The translations under genes and the position numbers were made by a program. This document shows positions 56,092 through 64,000 of a stretch of 64,000 nt of DNA, piece by piece; position 1 is the stretch's first letter, and every line of letters begins with the position of its first letter. Under the pieces are notes generated by a model, which was not told where the DNA came from, did not search any database, and saw nothing but the letters and a program-made list of their open reading frames with translations. Source of the stretch: Strigamia acuminata (taxonomy: Eukaryota; Arthropoda; Chilopoda; Geophilomorpha; Linotaeniidae); assembly GCA_949358305.1 (NCBI GenBank), contig OX442314.1, positions 49,856,581 to 49,920,580 on the forward strand. The letters are read 5' to 3'.

Positions 56092-56318
56092 TTCTAGACT
56101 AATTGGATGGTGCTCTACAACTTTCTAATCCACCTTTTTGCTCTGTCCCGGTTCTCGTTACAATATGGATGACCTTGAAGATGACCTCAGAGGTAAAATT
56201 GGATGTCATAATTGGATTTCCCCTGACATACTACCCTTACAATAATTTTGCTGAATCAACATCTAGAACAGTTTGCGAATTATTTACTGAGAACCAGACT
56301 TTCTGACCACCCTGTATT
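56092..56318. repeat. About 220-bp dispersed repeat (pair with 26690-26915)
   Basis: See the partner entry. This copy ends CCAGACTTTCTGACCACCCT, resembling a small transposon end. Confidence 0.6.
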
Positions 56319-56473
56319 CCCATAGATTACATATGGCATTTCCACAGTATTTTTTTTTTACTTTCATGTTAAAATTTTTTTTTTTTTTTTTTGTTAGTTT
56401 TAACTAACTAAAAAAAGAATTTACAAATTTATATATTTTTAATATTCATTTATTTTCCTAATATAAATGTCAG

Positions 56474-56964
56474 CTTAATGTTGCTGATTAATATTGACAA
56501 CAAATATCGTGCAGACATACACCCGGCGGTTCTTGCAGTTAATCAAGCGCGGCGCAATAGGATCAAAACATTATTCTTATATTCTGAGAGCGATAATTTA
56601 GTTCACGGTAGGATTCATGGTGGATTTAATTTGATTTTTCTTTATCCATATATATTTTATTTTATTTTTTTTAGGTATGATGCTTAACCTTCACGATGTA
56701 ATAACACTGGAATGGAGAGTTCGAGGTGATGGCGTCGCTGTCGAATACGGCGATGACTTTAAAGTTTTATGCGCCATAACGAATGAAAAATTTTTATTTC
56801 AGCAACGTTGGCGCAGTATTGTCAGCAGCTATGAATCAAAAAACAGTGCAGAGATTCAGGTCGCCGTGTATGCAATCCGTCAAGCACGGCTTAAAAATTG
56901 TAATAAGTACACGAAGCCAACATTTGAAACGAGGTACATGCAGGTCGTAGTGTTACAGGAGTAA
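56474..56964 (+). CDS. Diverged RNase H1-like protein, two visible exons
   Basis: An acceptor at 56473 (ATAAATGTCAG) opens an exon to 56607. A 67-bp intron (GTAGGA to TTTTTTTTAG) then joins in phase to 56675-56964, ending in TAA. The spliced protein has RADIHPAVLAVNQARRNRIKTLFLYSESDNLVHG, which parallels the RNase H1 segment RAEIHA...A-x2-QA...YTDS...ING. It then has DVITLEWRV, VAVEYGDDFKVL and a final SAEIQVAVYAIRQARLKN where the family has its last catalytic aspartate helix. RNase H1 cuts RNA in RNA-DNA hybrids using four acidic residues. Here the second is conserved as D (RAD), the third is shifted (YSES) and the last is not evident, so activity is doubtful. The upstream exon with the first aspartate was not found. 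It is either a decayed gene or a divergent paralogue. Confidence 0.5.
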
Positions 56965-58150
56965 CATTGGGCTTTTAAGATATGATTTAATTCTTTTGTC
57001 CAGCTGTGGTCAGTTTATTTCCAGGTTCTCTAGTCTCAGCCAGTTATGCGAGTTACTTGCTTCCCGGGTTGCCTTTCACATGTTTCCACTACTGTGAACC
57101 CAACAATGCAGATAAATATTTTGTTTGTTGTTAACAGCCCAGTGTATAGAAAATTAGTGCTGGTCTCACACCTTTTCCCACCATACAGTGACCAATTAAT
57201 TTTATTTCTTAAATTTGAGTTGAGTTATTGTTACATAATTTTAAACAATGCTTTTTTTATTACATTGTATAGTGGGCCACTTGCAATTGTGTAGATACAG
57301 GTAATGAAAACCCCATAAAACAATTAAAACAATTGGACACCAATGATACTGAAACTACGAATATTCAGACCTCATAAACATACAATTTGACGCATATTGT
57401 ATGTTCGAGGCAAAAAGGATTGCAGCGCATTTTGCAAACCATCTGATTTTAGCTTTAGCTTGTGGTTTATACAAAGTGTCACCAATTACAGATCCTAATC
57501 CAGGAAATATTTTTTGTGTATTCAGAAGCAAACACAGTTCTATGGCTTTCCGTAATATTGCTCTTGTTTTGTGTTGTGTTTTAATTGATAGTGTAATTTT
57601 AGTGATTTTAAATTCAATCCATTTTGTTCAATTTCTTTTTCATCTTTTATTGTTTAACTCCGCGATAAAATGTTTCGCAACAGCAAGGAATGTGTCTGCA
57701 CTTTTGTGCTTACAACCAGGCAAAGAGTCGTAGATTTTGGACTCCACTATGAGTTATAATAAGAAAATCTATGACTAAAAGTCTTTAAGTGATATTAAAT
57801 TGTATCTACAAACACTCAATTTTTAAAAATGATGGCAGTTGCTCGTTCAAGAGTGCACAAGTGGACGCTTGGACAATTTAATTTAGTTAAAGGTCATGTG
57901 CACTGTGTTTGTTGTTAATCTAGATGAACCAAAGCTATTAGCATTGTGAACAGAATGCCACTTTTAACTCAACAAAGTCTTGTAAATGCCACATTCATGG
58001 AGGATGCGGGCTTACAGTACAATGCAAAACAAATATCAACATGAAATGTTAAAATACATAAAGAAAATTGTAAAAAGAAATTTTCAAATGACTAGAGCTC
58101 TCTTCTGGTTTCACTGACACAAGTCATGTGCTCAGTTTATCCAGGGGTGA
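56965..58150. other. Intergenic DNA, no recognised gene
   Basis: Open frames at 57046-57294 and 57401-57733 lack recognisable domains; the second is hydrophobic near its C terminus. 57960-58030 contains a degraded piece of the foldback-family arm (ATGCCACATTCATGGAGGAT). Confidence 0.4.
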
Positions 58151-58776
58151 CCACGTGGAGGTAGAGAGTTGGATTTTACACCCCCTTAAGAAATAAACCT
58201 TTGCAAACAGTGCTGAAAACCACGTGAACAAATCATGTGAACAAATTTAACAAATCTAAAAATAAAAATTCCAATGTAGAGTAAACAATTTTTTTTAAAA
58301 AAAGAAAATAGGTTTTTAACATAACTGCCAATTAAAATTTTTGTCTCGTCATTTGTGTTCTTATTGTTGCACCCAGTCTGGTCACTTAAAAACTCATTTA
58401 TTGACACACACCAGAGAAAAACAATTCAAATGTCATTTGTGTTTGTTTTCTTCTGCCTATTACAGTAGCTTCAAGACACATTTATTGACACACACCTGAG
58501 AAAGACCATTTTAACAAATTTAAAAAGAAAAATACCAATGTACGGTAAACAATTTTCTTTTTAAAAAAAAAAAAATAGGTTCTGAACATGATAACTGTCA
58601 AGTTAAAAATAAAATAAAAATAAATGAATAAAAAAATCTGCTAAAAGCATTTGGTAGCCATGGATATTATTTAGTTGTATTTATGATGTTTTGAGTGTAT
58701 TGTTCTAACACCAGAGTGTGAAAATGTATAATCTATTTTTAGACCTGTGAGAGGATGTAACAACTGTAAATTGAAA
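58151..58776 (+). pseudogene. C2H2 zinc-finger remnant, copy A
   Basis: The frame around 58342-58500 reads CSYCCTQSGHLKTHLLTHT, then FKCHLCLFSSAYYSSFKTHL with LTHT, giving two C2H2 fingers joined by a REKQ linker. A TGA follows the second finger where the linker glycine should be. The upstream flank (58151-58340) is duplicated at 62830-63020. Such fingers bind DNA. As only two remain, with a stop, this copy looks dead. Confidence 0.65.
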
Positions 58777-59490
58777 TAAAACATACATTAATAAAATATA
58801 AAACAAGACACAATATTACCCAAATAATATTGTGTTTTGCAGCAAGTTTTGGCCCAGCAACAGCGTCAACCAATCGCGCTGCAGCGTGCATTGCTTTGAT
58901 GATGCTGCTAGGCGTGTGCCTGGGCGGAGCATCCCTTCCCCTCGCGCGTGCCCGGCTCAATTGTTGCACACGACCCGAAGGCGGCCGTGTGTGATCTTTG
59001 TGCAACTCGTCATCTGCGCAGCTTTTCTGAGCAGATTTAGAAGTGAGCTAAACGGTTTTGGCCCACTCTTCCCGCACTCTTGATTCCACCTCCAAACTGT
59101 TCACAACCGTGTCAAACTTCTGCCAAAACTGCAAAGTGTGATCTGTGATTCTTGGACGAATTGAGTTTCATTGCTGGTCTGTACCAACTGTACAGAATAG
59201 CGCCTTCCTGCTTGAATTACTACGTGTAATTTAAGCCATTTCTGTGTGTGAATTGACATTGAGCTTGCTCTGTCAATTTGAAGGCTTTGTGTCGAGTTTA
59301 ACTCCACAAAGCGATCTGTGTTAAGACGGATTGTTACGTCGAGCTTGCTCCGTAATAATCGAACCGCTGTGTGCAAGACATATTCTCGTGTTGAGCTTGC
59401 TCCGCGAGGATTTTTAGTATATTCAGCAACGTATTTTAGCGTTGAGTTTACTCCGCTAAAATCCCGCGCTCACACGACGCCATCGACGCC
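58777..59490. repeat. Hairpin-rich element, copy 1
   Basis: About 690 bp appears identical to 63313-64000 (which is cut by the window end). It begins with ACACAATATTA/TAATATTGTGT (11-bp perfect stem) at about 58808. It includes CTGCGCAG/CTGAGCAG, TCTGTAC-CAACT-GTACAGA and CTTGAATTAC/GTAATTTAAG stems, and ends with the five-hairpin array. Short ORFs on both strands are copied along and are not called. It may be an LTR-like or SINE-like unit; no ends with target duplication were found. Confidence 0.75.
59251..59462 (+). other. Array of five stem-loops with a common cap
   Basis: Stem-loops at 59251-59278, 59284-59312, 59330-59359, 59383-59410 and 59433-59462. The lower stems are AATTGACA, GCTTTGTG, ATTGTTACG, TTCTCGTG and ATTTTAGCG, each paired with its own complement; the third has one mismatch and the fourth uses G-T pairs. 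Each encloses T(T/C)-GAG-(CTTG, TTTA or TTTAA)-CTC. The function is unknown; the pattern suggests a folded RNA or a hairpin-generating DNA process. Confidence 0.85.
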
Positions 59491-59933
59491 ATTTTGGAGC
59501 CAACGGTCAACTGTGAGTGTCCAAGTACAAAGAGAAGCCAGATCGACCCAGTCATTACATTATTATTATTATTTCCCCTTTGCATATATCCAGTGTATTT
59601 AGAACGATTAAAACAATCTAATTTTTCCTTTTACTCTCCGTGTAAAAATCATTCCCCTAGACAACCATTTAGCCACAGAGTAGAAGTCCTGTACGGCATC
59701 TCACCGACGATTGCTTATTGAATTTATATAATTTAATAAGTAAAAACCCGGATCGCCGCAAGAGAAATCAAGAAGTGTTTTATTTCAACCCAGAATTGTG
59801 ATGATATGTGGAACTTTTGTGTAACAGTAACAACAACGATTTCACACGAACACACGCGCAGAGAAGACAAGAACTGCTGTCAAGTTAGTTTAACATGCAA
59901 TGTATCAAATCGGTGTCTATGTACCAAAGATTA
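59491..59933. other. Flank of the hairpin element, nothing further recognised
   Basis: A further inverted repeat CTTATTGAATT/AATTTAATAAG lies near 59715. The stretch 59740-59810 has the look of an LTR end, but no partner is present. Confidence 0.35.
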
Positions 59934-61488
59934 GGGGGTTTCATTAATTAAGCAATTTTGTAATTTTGCAACTTTAGCAATTTTGCACTTTTGGATTTGT
60001 CACATGATATCAGTTCCACCAATCATGTGCATAATTGCAAAAACACAAAACAGAAAAAATACACAATCACAAAATCAAAGGTAGTTTTGCTATTTTGGCA
60101 AAAATGGCAGCAGCCAAACTCAATCCAAGTGGCCATCACAAATTGTGATTAATAATTAGTTTCAAAAACAATCTCATAATTTTGCAATTTTGCAATTATT
60201 TAAATAGTCACGTGACTTCCTATCCACCATATCAGGTTATAGTTATATCCAACCAATTTTAAAATGTGATGCAAAAAAACTAGTTCTTATTTGTGTGATG
60301 GAACAAAATATTTTTTAATAAGGTGCATTTTAATAAATACTAGCTGTTCACCCACAAAGCCAAAGCCATAGATCAGACAAATGTATACAACCAAATCATA
60401 AAATAAATTTTTGCAAAACTAAACCAAACCCATAATAATGCAACCCAAACCCAAACCACACCAAACCAAAACCAATGCCAATCTGGCCAATACCCAAACA
60501 CAATCAAACCCAAAAGTTAACCTAAACCCAACGCCAATCCAGCCAATTCAATTTTGACCCAAACCACTGCAACCTGCTATTTTGTCCTCCTTTATTATTC
60601 AACCATTTTTTCCAACTTTTTCTTATAAATCAACCCAAAAAAGATCGTTTTTTTCCAAAATTTAAAATCAACGGTTAATCCGATCAAAAAGTTATCTGTA
60701 CCATCGTTTTCAGCGGGATTTTCTTCTCTGGAAACCTGTTTTAAACATTTCATTCGGTTAATTTTACGAATTTTTGGTTTTGTCATGGTCGAATCTCGAA
60801 TCCAAATTCTGCACCAAATTTCCAAATTTTCCCATTCGGTCCCCCGCTAAGATGGCCCGAATCGGCACTTTTCCTCGCCCGAATCAAAAAATAAAAAATA
60901 CAGGCTCGTGCAGAATTGTCTCCTCTTCAAAATGAGCTTGGTTCCATAATTTTCCGAGCTCATCTTGACATAGAAAACAATAAAAAACGATACGCGACGA
61001 ACATTTCCGCCTGAATTTCCATTCGGGCACCCGCTAAAATCGCCCTGAATCGCCCTGAATCGGTACTTTTTTTTACCCGAATCGAAGTATTGAGTTTCCT
61101 AGCTGTTATACAGTCATGGATGCATCAGCATTTTGATGATATACAAGGATACAAGTTGGCCACTTAGATAGAGCTTGGATGCCTCCATTTTGTTTTGAGT
61201 TTCACAAGCCTCAAAACCACTTCTTATCAAAATCACAAAAACTACCTTTTAGATGTTTTTGGGATTTTGTGTTTTTACTCTTTTGTGCTTTAGTGAATGT
61301 GAATGTGATTGGTAGAACAGATATCACATGACAATACTCAAAAATCACAAAATTGTCCAGATCACACAATTGCAAAATTGACTGGGTTAATTCAATGTAA
61401 ACTCATTTTTGGAGGCATCAAAAAATAATGATTTTGTGATTAATGCAAAATCACAAAATTGCAAAATCATTCATATAATGAAACCCCC
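59934..61488. mobile_element. TA-flanked terminal-inverted-repeat element, 1.56 kb
   Basis: The ends GGGGGTTTCATTA and AATGAAACCCCC are flanked by TA on each side. The subterminal regions repeat CAAAATTGCAAAAT-type words in inverted orientation. An interior block (about 60340-61100) is rich in CCCAAACC words and has no transposase ORF. Another sequence starting TACTAGCTGTTCACCC near 60340 may be a nested insertion. Confidence 0.7.
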
Positions 61489-61681
61489 TACTATCTCCTA
61501 ACTGGCAGATATTGCGTGATACAGGATGGTAATTTGTAACAATTATGCTGTTTTTAGTTTTTTTTAATTTTCATATGTATTTATTTATTTGTAGTTAGTA
61601 CACCACTCATAACATAATTTTTATTCACCATAAAATGACTGTAAATTTATCTTTAAAAACAATTTATTGTCTTTACTACAG
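61489..61681. other. Putative intron 5' of the EB-module exons
   Basis: AT-rich, ending in TGTCTTTACTACAG. Confidence 0.35.
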
Positions 61682-62345
61682 ACAAAATTCGCAGGCTGTT
61701 GGAACATGCATGGAACACTCCGAATGTAGTCAGATTTATTCAAGGTGTTTCAATAACGAATGCAGTTGCATTGAAGGTTACTACGCACTGGATAATGTGC
61801 GTGTATTGAATACCGGTAAGTTACAATATAGAAAATATAAGTTTGATACATTCTGAATAAGCAATGAACATTTTCAGGAACGATAGGCAACAGATGTGAA
61901 ATGCTAAGGGAGATGCAAGGGGCATTTTACATATTGCAATGAAAACAAGACGTGCCAGTGCATTACTGGGACCATACAGGCGAGGCAAGGCTGTAACTCT
62001 GAAGGTGAGGAGCCAACTTTTAAGTTATTGAAGGAAATATATGGAATTATTTATAAACTTATTTTTTTTTATACCAGAAAGGATAGGAAGTAGGAGATTT
62101 TGTTCCAGAAACATGGACGTATTACTCACTTGCTTGAAAAAAACATCGATAACGGAGTTATTCAATGTAGTGGAGCAATTCATACAAAAAGTTTCAGGTA
62201 AAACTTTTTTCTCAGTCTTTTTTTTTCCGTCAGCTCGTGTCATTGACCAGATAATGATAAAGATTTATTTCATTTTATATGGTGAAGACAACTGTGAATA
62301 TACCGAAGAGTGTGGCCACAAACCGGATTCACTTCTTTATTCTTA
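61682..62345 (+). pseudogene. EB-module (cysteine-rich extracellular) gene relic
   Basis: At least three exons with good splice sites: 61682-61815 (acceptor TTTACTACAG, donor ACCG|GTAAGT), 61878-62004 (TTTTCAG; GAAG|GTGAGG) and 62078-62197 (ATACCAG; TTTCAG|GTAAAA). A possible fourth starts near 62234. Exon 1 reads GTCMEHSECSQIYSRC, FNNECSCIEGYY, the EB pattern. Exon 2 has GNRCEMLRE, and in another frame CKGHFTYCNENKTCQC, so about one base has been gained or lost near 61920; read straight through it hits a stop. The last part has NCEYTEECGHK. EB modules occur in secreted or membrane proteins of arthropods and nematodes. No signal peptide exon was found. Confidence 0.6.
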
Positions 62346-62614
62346 AAGTGTTCATTAAATTAAGAAAATTTAAATTGAGAAAAGCTTAGTTATTATTGTT
62401 TTACTGTATAAGTCTTAGATTAAGCATCCGCGATCTTAGTTTTATATTAGCGAAACCGGGATTGCGACACTTGAGGGCCTGTTAGATTTGAACCAACTAT
62501 AAAAATTTATTATTGTGTACAATTTTTACGGGACTCTCATCTTTCTTACTGTTTCTTTCTTCCATTTTTGTAAAAAATGCCGAGAAGAAAGAGCCACATC
62601 CCAGTGCGAAAATA
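62346..62614. other. Intergenic DNA
   Basis: No gene or repeat recognised. Confidence 0.4.
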
Positions 62615-62622
62615 CCGACAAG

Positions 62623-62814
62623 CAGGGGCGGATCTAGCTTTTCGAGGGCCCGGGGCTTTGAGGTTTTTTCGGGCCCCTTTATCGAAATTTGTAATAGCGA
62701 CCTTTCTCCTTTTTTCTTTTCTTTAGCGACCTTTCTTTTTCTTTTTTTTTTTAGTACATTGCCTTGCGTCTTGGGGGCTCAAGCCCCATTAGCCCTACGC
62801 TAGATCCGCCCCTG
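62623..62814. mobile_element. hAT-type MITE, 192 bp, 8-bp target duplication
   Basis: The ends CAGGGGCGGATCTAGC and GCTAGATCCGCCCCTG are perfect inverted repeats. CCGACAAG is duplicated at 62615-62622 and 62815-62822. Confidence 0.9.
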
Positions 62815-62822
62815 CCGACAAG

Positions 62823-63312
62823 ACAGTCAGCCACGTGGAGGTAGAGAGTTAGATTTTACATCCCCTTAAGAAATCAAACATTGCAAACAGTGCAGAAAAC
62901 CACGTGAACAAGTCATGTGAACAAATTTAACAAATCTAAAAATAAAAATTCCAATGTAGAGTAAACAATTTTTTTAAAAAAAAGAAAATAGGTTTTTAAC
63001 ATAACTGCCAATTAAAATTTGTCTCGTCATTTGTGTTCTTATTGCTGCACCCAGTCTGGTCACTTAAAAGCTCATTTATTGACACACACTTCTGTCTGTA
63101 ACAGTAGCCTCAAGACACATTTATTAACACACACCAGAGAACGACCATTCAAGTGTGATTTATGTTCTTATTGCTCTACCCAGTCGTCGCACTTGAAATC
63201 TCATTTGTTGACCCACGCCGGAGACAACAAAAACTTGAGTTCTTATTTTATAAAAATACCCCTAGACACATTTTACAGGCAACAGAGTTTAAGGCCTATA
63301 AACGGCATTTCA
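62823..63312 (+). pseudogene. C2H2 zinc-finger remnant, copy B
   Basis: The frame from ATG at 63019 reads CSYCCTQSGHLKAHLLTHT, then a collapsed finger (SVCNSSLKTHLLTHT, lacking its first cysteine half), then CDLCSYCSTQSSHLKSHLLT with HAGD. Compared with copy A, the second finger has lost part of its sequence and a third is retained. The frame ends in unrelated sequence. The 190-bp 5' flank matches copy A. An array with near-identical fingers is normal for lineage-specific zinc-finger families. Confidence 0.65.
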
Positions 63313-64000
63313 TACATTAATAAAATATAAAACAAGACACAATATTACCCAAATAATATTGTGTTTTGCAGCAAGTTTTGGCCCAGCAACAGCGTCAACC
63401 AATCGCGCTGCAGCGTGCATTGCTTTGATGATGCTGCTAGGCGTGTGCCTGGGCGGAGCATCCCTTCCCCTCGCGCGTGCCCGGCTCAATTGTTGCACAC
63501 GACCCGAAGGCGGCCGTGTGTGATCTTTGTGCAACTCGTCATCTGCGCAGCTTTTCTGAGCAGATTTAGAAGTGAGCTAAACGGTTTTGGCCCACTCTTC
63601 CCGCACTCTTGATTCCACCTCCAAACTGTTCACAACCGTGTCAAACTTCTGCCAAAACTGCAAAGTGTGATCTGTGATTCTTGGACGAATTGAGTTTCAT
63701 TGCTGGTCTGTACCAACTGTACAGAATAGCGCCTTCCTGCTTGAATTACTACGTGTAATTTAAGCCATTTCTGTGTGTGAATTGACATTGAGCTTGCTCT
63801 GTCAATTTGAAGGCTTTGTGTCGAGTTTAACTCCACAAAGCGATCTGTGTTAAGACGGATTGTTACGTCGAGCTTGCTCCGTAATAATCGAACCGCTGTG
63901 TGCAAGACATATTCTCGTGTTGAGCTTGCTCCGCGAGGATTTTTAGTATATTCAGCAACGTATTTTAGCGTTGAGTTTACTCCGCTAAAATCCCGCGCTC
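63313..64000. repeat. Hairpin-rich element, copy 2 (runs off the window)
   Basis: Appears identical to 58784-59471 as far as it goes. Confidence 0.85.
63780..63991 (+). other. Array of five stem-loops with a common cap, second copy
   Basis: Same five stem-loops as 59251-59462, shifted by 4529 bp, with no base change noticed. Confidence 0.85.

Noticed and set aside
59101-59376. 91-codon minus-strand ORF over the hairpin array (and its copy at 63630-63905)
   Set aside because: The sequence is better explained by the stem-loop array, the ORF has no domain, and conservation is shared with the noncoding flanks.

Overview
This window reads as nuclear DNA of an arthropod, most likely a hexapod: AT-rich, intron-containing and crowded with transposable elements. 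The best evidence is two tandem cuticle-protein genes, a third cuticle protein with a Rebers-Riddiford domain, a pickpocket-type (DEG/ENaC) relic, an EB-module gene relic and an ELOVL6-like pseudogene. No bacterial operon, CRISPR array, rRNA gene or tRNA gene was found. The species is not identifiable from the sequence alone.

Layout. 0-12 kb: repeat debris, a 2.8-kb foldback with a one-sided 20-bp satellite expansion, two small hAT-type MITEs, an unidentified exon-like ORF, a 31-bp minisatellite, a MULE/FLYWCH-like fragment and a truncated copia gag. 11.6-22.9 kb: a nested stack, in which a repeat copy is split by a palindromic CCAATATTGG terminal-inverted-repeat element, itself split by a complete 9.4-kb LTR retrotransposon on the minus strand. 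That element has two 1913-bp LTRs that look identical, an AATT target duplication, a tRNA-Gln-type primer site and one 497-aa ORF with no pol. 23-33 kb: an ELOVL6-like pseudogene, a TTAA-flanked element with a foldback nested inside, a 20-bp satellite and a DEG/ENaC relic with a MITE in its intron. 33-38.7 kb and 46.6-50.1 kb: diverged copies of one long noncoding repeat family, peppered with MITEs. 38.6-44.7 kb: the cuticle-protein cluster. 50-54.7 kb: a gutted Ty3/gypsy element, then a GC-rich orphan ORF head to head with an intronless SR-type splicing-factor gene. 55-64 kb: a diverged RNase H1-like gene, C2H2 zinc-finger remnants, two copies of a hairpin-rich element and an EB-module gene relic.

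The most unusual signal is structural. At 59251-59462, repeated at 63780-63991, five successive stem-loops share one cap (a 5' TT or TC bulge, GAG/CTC and a small loop) on five unrelated, fully paired lower stems. The LTRs of the 13-22 kb retrotransposon are also crowded with perfect short hairpins, mostly with 4-nt loops. Its leader repeats the stem TTTTC(N4)GAAAA, which is also the core of the minisatellite at 43.0-43.6 kb. Several other satellites here have palindromic units.

The genes that could be active are the two tandem cuticle genes (TATA box, 63-bp intron, poly(A) signal), the SR-type gene, the GC-rich ORF and possibly the RNase H1-like gene. Most other coding traces carry stops, frameshifts or truncations. 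All homology calls come from recognising motifs by eye; no database search was run.
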